In this document: piece after piece, positions 33,711 through 46,944 of the stretch | Layout: every line of letters starts with the position of its first letter | How positions within the stretch are numbered: position 1 is the first letter of the stretch | Origin: Bryum argenteum | Lineage: Eukaryota > Streptophyta > Bryopsida > Bryales > Bryaceae | Length of the DNA: 64,000 nucleotides | Direction of reading: 5' to 3' | NCBI GenBank assembly: GCA_037043015.1 | Contig: CM073322.1 | Location: forward strand, 32,998,364-33,062,363 | Made by a program: the position numbers and the translations under genes | Notes under the pieces: model-generated | The model's database searches: none | What the model was told of the DNA's origin: nothing | Seen by the model: only the letters and a program-made list of their open reading frames with translations

Positions 33711-36135
33711 ATGGCGAAGATCGCGATCGTTCTGGTGCTGGCTATATTTGTGAGCGGAGTGCTTGGAATCCGCAACCTCACGGACTCCAAGGCTTACTCG
33801 GACCCGAGACTTGTTCCTGCTTTGGTCGTCTTTGGGGATTCCACTGTGGATGCTGGCAACAACAACTACTTAGCTACCATTATTAAGTCCGACTTCAGGC
33901 CTTATGGCATGAGTTATGCCGGCCACGTACCTACAGGCCGCTTCACCGACGGACTGCTCGTCACCGACTACGTTTGTAAGTACCACATTGTGAAATCCTT
34001 GCCTCGTCCCATGTCCGAGGTTTAGAGAGAGCAATCACTGACTCACTGTCAATGGAACATTCTTTTGACTTGCCATGGGCAGTTCGGCTGACATTGTAGG
34101 CTCGATCGATGACATTCACATGTCACATCCGTGATTGGGAAGATTGACTGCAGTCACGTATAGCTAAGCTCATGAGCTCTCCGATGAAGAAATTAGAATC
34201 TTCCTAGTATCGTTCGACGGTCGGGAAGTCCCTGCATTGACTTGAGTCCTTGAGAAAAGTTCCACTTCTGCTGCCATGGTCAAATTTCTGTAGCTTTTAG
34301 TTTCAGTTCAGTATAGAGATGGGCGTCAGCCGAGGTGAGGATCGTGAGGAATTCATATTTGCTATGAGCAACTTGGTACTAGCCTTTGTCACTGATATTT
34401 TTAAAGATTATTTTTTCAGATTCGCACATGGGCGTCGAGCCCATGGCAGGCATCCAGTGATTTTTTTCAGGGTGTCTTTATACACCCTCTGCTAGTTTAA
34501 GGTCATTTCGGACCACTCTGTCACTTACTTTCAGAGAAAGTAGGTCATAGCTGTGCATTGGATTGAAACAATGTGTCGGATGCTTGCAGCACAAAAGCTT
34601 GGGCTTCCACTGCAGCTGCCCTGGTTGAATCCGGCAGCACGCGGAGAAGCGATTCTCACCGGCGTCAACTTTGCTTCATCTGCATCTGGATGGTTCGAAA
34701 ATACTGCCACCCACTTCGTAAGTCTCTCTTGAAAACTCTGTTCTAGATTCTTTGCAATCCACCAGGACTTCAGCCTGAGTGCGCAAGGGCTTCCGTCACC
34801 CAAACTACCTCTGACCATCTATTAATTAGAGTCGCCCTGAGATTCTGATCTGACTGAAGGTAGAAGGTCTCTTAAACCTGAGTCAACTACACTATCTTAT
34901 TGTTTTCTTACATGTCAGGTGATGAACGCTCTGTTCACAATTATGCTTCTACATTTCCAGGGATGGTTTAGTGCGTGCGGGACAGAGATGTCCACAATGC
35001 TATTGAATCCTTCCTACTAAATATGTCTATAGAGAAAGCTATCCTGGATGATAGTCATCCAGGCTAAGTCATTAAGGTCGAGCTGGTGCAACAGACAGCA
35101 AGAAACACGCGGAAACTTTAGATTGAATGTTCAAGCAGGCTTATACAGTAGTCAGGAATTTTAAATCGAAGCATAGAATGGACTTGTAACTCTGCATATT
35201 ATGGCGTGCAGAATGTGAAGGGTCTGGACGCTCAGTACGAGTGGTTCGGCTTGTGGAAGAACGAAGTCTTGAAAACAGCAGGGCCAGAGAAAGGCCAATA
35301 CATCATCGACAATGCCCTGTACGCAATCAGCACGGGAGCTAACGACTGGGTCAACAACTACTACCTCAACCTCAATCTGCAGAACAAGTATACGCCGGAG
35401 AAGTACATCGACTTTCTCGTCGGAAATCTCAAGAAAAAAACTCTGGTAACTACACGAATAATTACTTCCGTAGTACCAATGACCATATTGACTAGGCACA
35501 CGTCCGAGGCTCACAAAAGGTTACTTTGTTGGGCAGGAGTTGTATAATATGGGCGGTCGCAACATTGTCGTTTTGGGCCTGCCACCGCTGGGCTGCATTC
35601 CCTCTCAGGTGACCCTGCACGGCGCAGTCGGCGACCCAGGTTGCGTGAAGTTTCTGAATGACATTTCCTCTCAGCAGAACGTCAAGATCATTCAAGCGAT
35701 CGATGACATGAACAAGATCACTCCCGGTGCAAGAATACTCTACATTGATATCTACAACCCCATCAAAGACGCCTATGAAAATCCTGCAAAATTCGGTAAG
35801 TCGCACGAGTCTGTTCTCAGTCCCTTTTCAAGAAAGCTTGCTCGTATCCACAACAACACTTGGTACGCTTCGATAGCCAAAAAAGTCTCCAAGTTTGTTG
35901 ATGGATTGTGTGGTGATCCTGAGCAGGGTTCAAGTACGCAAGGGACGGATGCTGTGGAACAGGGGACCTCGAAGTAGCAGTTTTGTGCAACAGAGCGCTG
36001 GTGTCGGCGTGCGACAATCCATCAGAGCATCTCTATTGGGACAGCTTTCACCCGACCTCGCACTTCTACAGCCAGTTAGCCGATTATATGTACAACTATG
36101 CCGCACCCAGAGTAAAACAACCGCCCAATCCTTAA
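33711..36135 (+). CDS. GDSL esterase/lipase, 364 aa, five exons
   Basis: Exons 33711-33975, 34590-34717, 35212-35445, 35537-35795 and 35927-36135 join with GT-AG borders into an unbroken 364-residue frame, the usual length of plant GDSL lipases. A signal peptide ([19 protein letters not shown]) implies secretion. Conserved blocks in order: [13 protein letters not shown] with nucleophile Ser44; [18 protein letters not shown] with Asn175; [17 protein letters not shown]; and [11 protein letters not shown] with Asp334 and His337 completing the catalytic triad. Members hydrolyse acyl esters of lipids or cuticle and cell-wall components; the substrate here is unknown. The first ATG with a signal peptide was chosen; the open frame before it has no ATG. 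All key residues are present, so it should be active. Confidence 0.93.
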
Positions 36136-36692
36136 GCTAGCACTCCATTGTAGCAAACAAAAAGTATCAATTGAAACCTTACTTCCCTGCTCAGTACTGT
36201 GATTATTTTTTCGGCACTCTGTGATTCTCTCATTCTGTGAATGTGCGTGGTGCGATCAGAGGCTAGAAATTGTACGTATACTATAGTAAGCTGTTGATGC
36301 TTCAGATTGAAGCATCAGCTGTTAAATATTTGTTTGCTTTTCCTGTACCACATATTAAATTGATTCCTAATTATTGCAATTGTCTGACATTTGCCACTTC
36401 CTGTCACTTCGATAGACTTGTTGAAGGAAGCTTTGTGGTGTAGCGTCCATATTGCCAATTCAGAAACTGCTTTTATCTTTTGGTTGTAGAGTTTTGTAGG
36501 TGGAGACTTGGATGTTGGTACCCACCAATTTCCTTTCAAGTGAAGTTTTAAACTCCTTGGAATTAGTTCATATGTGAAATTGGAGTGATGTATGCTAATG
36601 AGAGTCTATTTCTGAAATGGACGTTTGAAGTACATGCACATAGTGAACATTGAACAAGCCAATATCACATGCCTTATTACATTCATTGTAGT
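36136..36692. other. 3' flank of the GDSL gene
   Basis: Presumed 3' untranslated region and spacer. No other feature was recognised up to the LINE insertion. Confidence 0.5.
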
Positions 36693-37559
36693 ATATCCTT
36701 GTAAGTATATCCTTGTAAGGCCCGCACACTCAAACCAATATACATCTCAGACAATTTTGACTTACTCCCAAGACATTTAAACACCCGAACACAACCTACT
36801 ACCCACCAAGATACTCACCAAATAAGCCCACCACCTAACATTAAAAACAACCCTCTTGAATACCCCATAACTACAATATTAAATCACAAAACAGTAACTA
36901 CAAAAAACAAATACAAAATATCTAATATCCACAACACATACCTATGCAAATGGCACCACAATAACACCACATACCATAAATGGCTCCAACAGAGAGACCT
37001 ATTTCCCCTAAATTATCCAACAGTCATTTCACACAATATTCAACTACTTAAGGATTACTACACTAAATCGCAACATGATCACTATCGAAACTTGATCAAC
37101 ACTCACTTCATACAAGCACAACTCAAGGACACCAGGTTCTCACCACCACCATCAATGACCCCACTTACGCAAATACACTTTGGAGAATGTAATTTAGAAA
37201 GAGACATTATTACTAACAAAACCACCATACAAATAAATAACGAATCAGCTCACCTATACATAGACAATGGCCGATACCTCACCACCATACCCATAAACAG
37301 ATTAGAGTGGCTATAGCAACAATTTAATAAATACTCAAGCAACTCACACGGGCTAATGCCATACACACAAAAATTCAAAACAGAAATAATATGGCTATAC
37401 CAAAGATATAAAGCTCAATCCTCCAAAAAAAACCCGAAACTAACACCCCACCACACCCTTCCAACAAACAACCTTGATCATATCACCACTAACCTCCAAA
37501 TCAATCACTCATACTTTTCATCACCAATTACATGCTCCACCAAAATAACAAAATATTTC

Positions 37560-37870
37560 TCCCCTTTCTCTTGAGACAAAATCTTTGGATCTCGTGGCAA
37601 CGCTTTTGAATATAAATGGACGGGCATAGGGTATGCGCACACCCATAATCCGGAAACAACCCAACAAGCCATCCACTAGGCGAGATTAGCGGCCAAACAC
37701 GACCCAAATACAATCACCATAATAGCCACCCCCGACCCAAACTGGTACCAAAACCCAACCCCATATATTGGACCTTTCCAGGATACACATATAATAACCC
37801 ATCTCACCGCAGACTCCATCACATACGAAATCCCCACAAAAATACAAACCAACAACCGAACCACTTGCAA
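37560..37870 (+). pseudogene. LINE N-terminal segment, methyltransferase-like (tentative)
   Basis: After a TGA (37573) the frame gives DKIFGSRGNAFEYKWTGIGY, HNPETTQQAIH, then a TAG at a probable Trp codon, ARLAAKHDPNTITIIATPDP and PYIGPFQDTHIITHLTADSI. The pattern of a FGSxGxAFEYKW block followed by a strand and DxxWY reminds me of adenine methyltransferase-like domains carried by some retroelements, but this is a weak call. It has at least two stops and so is not functional. Confidence 0.35.
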
Positions 37871-37878
37871 TATCCATC

Positions 37879-38610
37879 ATGTGCATACACCATCAAAACA
37901 ATCACGTTAGTACAATAGAGCAAATTAACAACATTAAAAATGCAATTGAGGCCATGGCAATCCCGCACTACTATATACAACAAGCTCCACCAACCCCATA
38001 CAACACTATCGTCAATAAAAATAAAAGATGGAATAAAATTTTATACCCCTCATATACAAACTCAAACTCCGAACCCACATGTATACCCCCTCTACCAACA
38101 TTTGAAATCAACCCTACTCTAAAATTCCAACCGCAATACAGCTACTATACGGACGGCTCCTTCATATCACCTAAAGAAGCCGAGGATGGACATTGGAAAA
38201 AAGAAAAAGCTGGATACGGCATCTACAATCCCACAAAACCTGACGTGCAAATATCAGAAAGACTTCCTGGCCTTCAAACATGCTTTCGTGCCGAATTAAT
38301 GGTTATACATACAACCCTACACTTAATCAACACCAAATACCCAAATGAACCGGCCTATATCTTCACAGATTGCATAAACTGCCTATATAATCTAAATACT
38401 CACATATTACACCCATCCACACAACACAACCATCCTGACAAAACCATCTTAACAGAAATGGTTGAGATATTACAAAACCGTACTCAACCTGCTATACGGT
38501 ATTCCACAAAGTTAAAGCGCATATTAACATCACTGGCAACGAGCAAGCAGACAAACTTGCGAAAGCCGACGCCACCAAACGATACAAGGTAGCCACAAAA
38601 CCCCACGAAT
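37879..38610 (+). pseudogene. LINE RNase H domain, frameshifted
   Basis: The frame 37879-38592 contains YSYYTDGSFISPKEAEDG, ETCFRAELMVIHTTL-like text (here QTCFRAELMVIHTTL) and AYIFTDCINCLYNLN, carrying the D, E and D of RNase H. A frameshift near 38495 moves the last block, VFHKVKAHINITGNEQADKL with the final Asp, into the next frame. RNase H removes the RNA strand during target-primed reverse transcription. The N-terminal stretch upstream of YYTDGS (PTPYNTIVNKNKRWNKI) is typical linker sequence of LINE polyproteins. Confidence 0.8.
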
Positions 38611-38882
38611 TTGCACACACCACACCATTCTACTACCAGAAATATAAATGGCCAGGACCCCTAACTCGCCCAGACAAAGGCCCGGTCAGATGCCTTCAAA
38701 CATACATACACAAACAAGACTACGACAACAACCTTATAATACTCGCTGACCAATTCCCCAACATCAACAAATGGACAACAAACCCGGATATTGACAATGA
38801 ATTATCAAATGCATACTAGCTAAACCCCATAATTACGGACTCCCAAAAAACAACTATTTCAAAGCTACGCACCGGCCAATAT

Positions 38883-39605
38883 ATGGAGAACGCAAGGAAA
38901 CAACTATTCTTTGGTAGAGAACGATTCCCATCAAAAACTTGCTCTATATGTAACTCCATGGATGCCGACACATGGTTACACGCATTACTCAAATGTGGTC
39001 ACCACCACATACACGCCCTTAGAATCAAGAGACAATACGAAGCCGTATGGGAACTAAGAAAATTAATTCTCTCATCTCAAAAATCACGTTGTTATATCCT
39101 CATGAATGCAGGCACATTTAATAACAACCCCCAAGAAAATACGGTCCCTACATGGCTATTACAATGCGAATGTACACAACAAAAATGTCATTGCAACGCT
39201 AGATTCAAACCGGATATACTATGCGTTAAAGGTCTACCACACAAAAACGACCCACCACCACACCCAACAGACAACCTAACACTTCAATTTATAGAATTCA
39301 CATACTGTAACGATAGATTCTCTCAAGAAACAATTAATAACAAAACCGACAAATATCAACCACTTCTTGATAAACTCCGTAACCTAGGATGGAAAGTAGA
39401 CCCCCTCATAGTCATCACAACGGGTGCTAGAGGCACAACACACAAACCATCAATGAAACTTCTTGCAGAAAAATTTAACTTATCAGAAACATGCATAAAA
39501 CGCACATTCCATGAAATAAATACCATCGCCATTCAACAAGCCGGATCAATTATTTTACACAAAAGGAAAATTGAGAATGACCAAACAATCCCTACAATAA
39601 TGTAA
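38883..39605 (+). CDS. LINE C-terminal zinc finger plus restriction-like endonuclease-type domain
   Basis: A 240-codon open frame, the best-preserved part of the element. It starts inside a polyprotein (an in-frame TAG lies about 65 bp upstream). Residues about 18-45 hold CSICNSMDADTWLHALLKCG, a Cys-Cys-His-Cys knuckle like those at the C-terminal end of LINE proteins. Further on come FKPDILCVKG, LQFIEFTYCND and KTDKYQPLLDKLRNLGWKV, then VITTGARGTTHKPSMKLL. The PD ... (D/E)xT ... KY order fits the PD-(D/E)XK nuclease of restriction-like endonuclease LINEs. Its role would be target nicking. The fit was judged by eye, and the ATG chosen is only the first in the open frame. Confidence 0.6.
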   Translation: MENARKQLFFGRERFPSKTCSICNSMDADTWLHALLKCGHHHIHALRIKRQYEAVWELRKLILSSQKSRCYILMNAGTFNNNPQENTVPTWLLQCECTQQKCHCNARFKPDILCVKGLPHKNDPPPHPTDNLTLQFIEFTYCNDRFSQETINNKTDKYQPLLDKLRNLGWKVDPLIVITTGARGTTHKPSMKLLAEKFNLSETCIKRTFHEINTIAIQQAGSIILHKRKIENDQTIPTIM

Positions 39606-39738
39606 CAATAAAAGGAGGAGGGCGTGAGAAATGGCGCAAACCACTTCCCACAAGAATAGTCACACTTGTCTCAGGTAGATGGGACAAGGCTGATTGATTG
39701 GTACAAATTCCCTGTCTATGTATAACAAACTAGGAGCA

Positions 39739-39850
39739 CCAAGCCATGTATATCACATTAAACGCTCAAACGGATCCACCGAGTATCGAACCCGGACCGC
39801 TTATATGTGACTCAAACATCCCTACCAATCAACCAGGAATCATGGCTTGG
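39739..39850 (-). ncRNA. tRNA-like structure in the LINE 3' region
   Basis: On the minus strand, CCAAGCCATG at the 5' end pairs with CATGGCTTGG at the 3' end (10 bp). Inside are an A-box-like GGTTGATTGGTAGGG and a T-arm-like CCGGGTTCGATACTCGG whose loop GGTTCGATACT fits the RNA polymerase III B box. The total of 112 nt is too long for a tRNA because of about 40 nt between the T arm and the 3' stem. It could be a SINE head or a tRNA-like motif recruited by the LINE. Confidence 0.5.
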
Positions 39851-40075
39851 CGACCATACCCACGATAAAGTACAAAATATAACCTTACACAAACCTTAGA
39901 AAGATAATATTGACTATTTCTTGGTTACTTCTGTTTCTTTTGGCTACTATAGTGTCTAATCCCGAAAGGGGTGAGTAGTCTTGTACCAGAGTCCTCTTGT
40001 CCGGTGGGCATTAGGACACTGGCTTGACGAACAGACACTCTAATCACGCCGGCCCTGAAAAAGGACCGGAGTTTT

Positions 40076-40095
40076 TTATCTTATCTTATCTTATC
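40076..40095 (+). repeat. (TTATC)4 tail of the LINE
   Basis: Four TTATC units end exactly at the 3' target duplication, marking the 3' end of the inserted element. Confidence 0.8.
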
Positions 40096-40108
40096 ATATC
40101 CTTGTAAG

Positions 40109-41274
40109 TGTTCTTAACTTTGAGTTCAGCAAGACACCCAATTTAAAGATAGTTTTAAAGCATAAAGATTCTTTCAGATTTTGATGATGCAATTGTTTTT
40201 GATCTTGCTATTTGTTTTATTTTTAAAATTTAAAATATTGGTCCAGGACTCCAGGTATTGATGAAGAATGCATCAAGAATCAAGGCAATTATGTCATGCC
40301 TTTGAAGAAGTAGTAGTGTGCATTTTGCAAGATGCTCTTGAAATACCAAGCACTTCACTAAGTACCCGAATGTTCTAGTAACCACATGACCATAATCTCA
40401 ATTCCGTTTAAAAGATGTTATTCCATGTGCCATTTTGTCACACTAGATCTTACATTTGTAGGCAAACATATTGGTGTATTCTATTCTGCAATATGACTCC
40501 TTTATATACCTAATCACTCATTTTCCATAATATTACGTTTAAATTCTCTTATATGACATGATGTTTGGAGTGCAATTCTGAAAGCTAAGGTGTGCCATTT
40601 TAGTGGCATGATAGGATCATACTTTTATAGTAACTTATCCAAATGATCTAGTTAACAATGAATACCGAGTAAGTTGAACTTTTAAAAATTTTCAAAAAAA
40701 ATTCATTGCATACAACCAAGTGCTTCATATGCGACCTTATTCATTGACTATTTATAATCAACATAGTGCACCATAGTTTAATATGATGAAGGTATAATTG
40801 TCAATATCACTTATTTTCTTAACTTCTTATCCTCTCACTTTTTAATTTTCTTATATTTGTATTCACTTTTTTGTAGCATTTTTTCTTCAAAGCATGTTGA
40901 AAGCATACCATAGAATTTTGCATTTGAGCATTCTTCTAGACACTTGGTTTGATTTCATCAAAAAAATCTCAAACAATGTGTTTAGAAGCTTTTGAAAAGG
41001 AATTTCTTTAAAAGATATTTATACAACTAGTCCTAGACTATCAATAAAATGAAAATGAAATAAAAATACATCTTGTTATCCCCTAGACGTAGTCTTTCTA
41101 TCTATATATTAGCAAAATCCCTACTTCTCAACTAACTAAATGAATCATAAATTTCATAAGTTTTCTTTCTATATTCTACAGAATAATCAAATGCCTTTAA
41201 TCAACAAAAAAAAAAGTATGTAATGGAAATGTAGCGTAAATAAAGATCAATCTAGAAAAATAAAAAAAACAAAT
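40109..41274. other. Intergenic, AT-rich, no gene
   Basis: Very AT-rich sequence. It presumably includes the 3' untranslated region of the convergent beta-tubulin gene. No structured element was recognised. Confidence 0.5.
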
Positions 41275-44471
<3,197 letters not shown>

Positions 44472-44491
44472 TTAATTGTAACAAATGCAAT

Positions 44492-44529
44492 AGAGAGCCT
44501 TGCAAATGCCTTGGAATGCAAGGCTCTCT
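44492..44529 (-). promoter_or_regulatory. Perfect hairpin in the beta-tubulin 5' leader
   Basis: AGAGAGCCTTGCA and TGCAAGGCTCTCT form a 13-bp perfect stem with a 12-nt loop, about 35 nt upstream of the tubulin start codon on the minus strand. If transcribed, it would be a stable leader hairpin that could affect translation or be a small-RNA precursor (inference). Confidence 0.6.
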
Positions 44530-46944
44530 TTTGTAAAAAACAACAATCGTTTGTGTTATGGAGGAACAAACATGTGAAGGTGACGGCGAATCAAGGAGGT
44601 CGGCTGAGGGTTCAAGTTAGTTATTGTAGCCAACATACATCTAAATTGGTTGAAATTGCTACATATAATCTTCAAGTAAATTAAGTGTGGACAAGATACT
44701 TTCATCTTTCACTAGCTTCAACTTAAACCTCCCAATAAACCATGAAGAGGAAATAACTGTTTTTTCATCCGAGTTCTTTGGCATCTCTATTGCTAAATGA
44801 AGCAAAAATAATAGCTCTATGGGTAAATTTGACAATAATACAATGCATGACTTGGCAAGTTTTGGTTTTGATTTAGTTATGCCATTAGATTCAATAAGTT
44901 AGGCTGAATGCTATGTAATAATATAAGTAACCTTTTATTTGGGATTTCATTTGAAATGTCCGACAAACCTTTCACATGATAAACACAAGGCTTTTGAAAC
45001 TTTCATTTTTTCATGTTTCTTTGCAATTAAAAATCTGAAACTAAATGAGTCTATTTACTATTATTTTATTGCGTATTATAGTGAAAATTGTCAAATGGAC
45101 ATTTCTAAAGAATCTACTTATACTTATATAGTATCTTTAGGTTTTCACTTATTATTATTACAATAGATGATAAATTCCAATACATTTTAAAAGTATATGA
45201 GTGATATTTGCAAAATACTAGGAGCATAAATTCCTTGAGGTTAAATTTGATATCAAATTAGCAAAGTGTTAAAACATTTCAATTATGGTGCACCAAATTG
45301 TGGAAAAAACTTTAAAAAAATTCCCATAATTAATTTATAGAATTTAGAGTAGATAGTCACTAAGCAAATAAAAACTGATAAATCTTAGTAGTTATTAAAT
45401 AAATCATGCTTTATTTAATAATTACTAAGATTTATCAATTTTCATAAGAGTAAGTATTCATATGCTATGAAATATCAACGAATTGGTGTGGAGCAACCTT
45501 ATTGCACTACTTAGTGACATGAAAAAAAAAAATGCAATTAAGAGGGCATTGTGGTAGCAATTCCCAAAAATGAGTGCAAATGCACTATATTAGTAAGGTG
45601 TTCAATAATGGCTCAATTTTCATCACGGAAACTCTACAAGGATGATATGAGTGCAAGCAATTTTCGTTCATGGTGAAAATTAGTTGAAAATTACAGCAAG
45701 GGGAATGATCATTTGTGAACTCTTCTACAGGGAGTTATGAATTCTTGAAATTGGAAACATAGGTGTTGCTAAAATGGTGCCTTGAATTGATACCTTATAG
45801 TGTCTGCAAGGAGTACATGGTACTGTCACATGGAGAAGCCATTATGTACATATGAGTGAAGATTACTACATTGTGGGACCTGCTCCAGTTTAGACCACTC
45901 TACTACGGTACAGTACACACTCTACTTTTCATCACCAATTTTCATCACCAATGTAAACGTGCTCATGCGATGTTGTGAAGGTCGACATAGGCGAATGAAA
46001 ACATGGTCGTTCACGGCACCGCGGCTGAAGAATCTGTGAGAAGAATGCTCTGACGCTTTGCCTTTTCATTACAAATGTGAGGTTTATGACTTGACATAAA
46101 TTTCGCAGTTGAAGGATTGAAGGGGCGTGTACCGTAATGGATTGAATTCCGCACTGGAGCAAGCGTGGTTCACCTCTATCAATTTGAAGGTGAGTTTCAC
46201 TGCATTTGAACTTTCCGTCCTGCGCTTGTCACCTCAGCCACGGATCTTTTCGTTTCGGGTTGCTATCTTGCACAGTGTTTGCCCGAGGCGAAGCATTTAG
46301 GTTCGTAATTCGCTTTGATAGAAGCTCAATGTTGCCAATCGTGAAGTGATGAAGAATGCAAAGAATATTCGGAGTCTATCCTGTCAGGATGATTTAATCT
46401 AATCAAGGTTTATGGTCTTGGTATCGATCTTACTCTGTTTTTGGAAGAGATTTCGCAACCTTTTTTTGCTGGTGACACAACAATCTACAGTTGCAGTTAT
46501 TCAATTCGAAAGAACAGTCAGTAGGTTCAATCCCTAGGAGTGTGCGTGGACTCACAACTTGAATTTTTTGCCAATTATTGCTATGTTGACTAGAAAGGAA
46601 GTGTAATGCAGCTCAGTTTCTGTTTATTGAGAACAGGAATTTTTATTTAAGACGACGGTTCTTGCTAGTATTGATTGATCAGACTTTCATACTTTTGGTG
46701 GTCTCTAGTGACAATAGTTTCAACGAGAAGACTTTGAGGAGTTATTCGTACACATTGTAGCTGTCAGTTTAGGTCTGTTCATTGAGGCTTCGTTAGCTAT
46801 GTCTGTGTCTGGCTTTGTTGGCTTTCGAAGGACAGATTCGAAATCAAACAACTTGGAGTGCTTGATACCAGGTCTTACAATGTGAGGGGATAAAATCAAC
46901 GGTGGCTGTTTTGCAGATCGCACATAAAATTGAGCTGCAGAGTC
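44530..46944. other. Divergent promoter region between tubulin and phosphatase genes
   Basis: About 2.4 kb between two head-to-head genes. It includes a long hairpin (45371-45442) and a fragment near 45760-45815 related to the TIR element at 23717. The final 700 bp lie immediately upstream of the phosphatase start and may include 5' leader exons. The frame at 44319-44684 overlaps tubulin exon 1 antisense and is not supported. Confidence 0.5.
45371..45442. repeat. Long AT-rich hairpin (MITE-like)
   Basis: AAAACTGATAAATCTTAGTA pairs with TACTAAGATTTATCAATTTT, continuing through GTTATTAAATAAA / TTTATTTAATAAT: about 33 bp per arm with two or three mismatches and a loop of only TCATGC. Probably a small foldback element. 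Confidence 0.75.

Larger units (their letters stand above)
36720..40095 (+). mobile_element. LINE derivative with 13-bp TSD and (TTATC)n tail
   Basis: Flanked by ATATCCTTGTAAG at 36707-36719 and 40096-40108, with a third copy directly before (36693-36705). The 3' end is four TTATC units (40076-40095), a simple-repeat tail as in some non-LTR elements. The coding parts, all on the plus strand, are an N-terminal-type segment (37560-37870), RNase H (about 38130-38600) and a zinc-finger plus probable nuclease frame (38883-39605). No reverse transcriptase motif (such as the YxDD box) was found in any frame, so the middle of the element seems to be deleted. The plus strand is strikingly poor in G. 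Confidence 0.8.
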
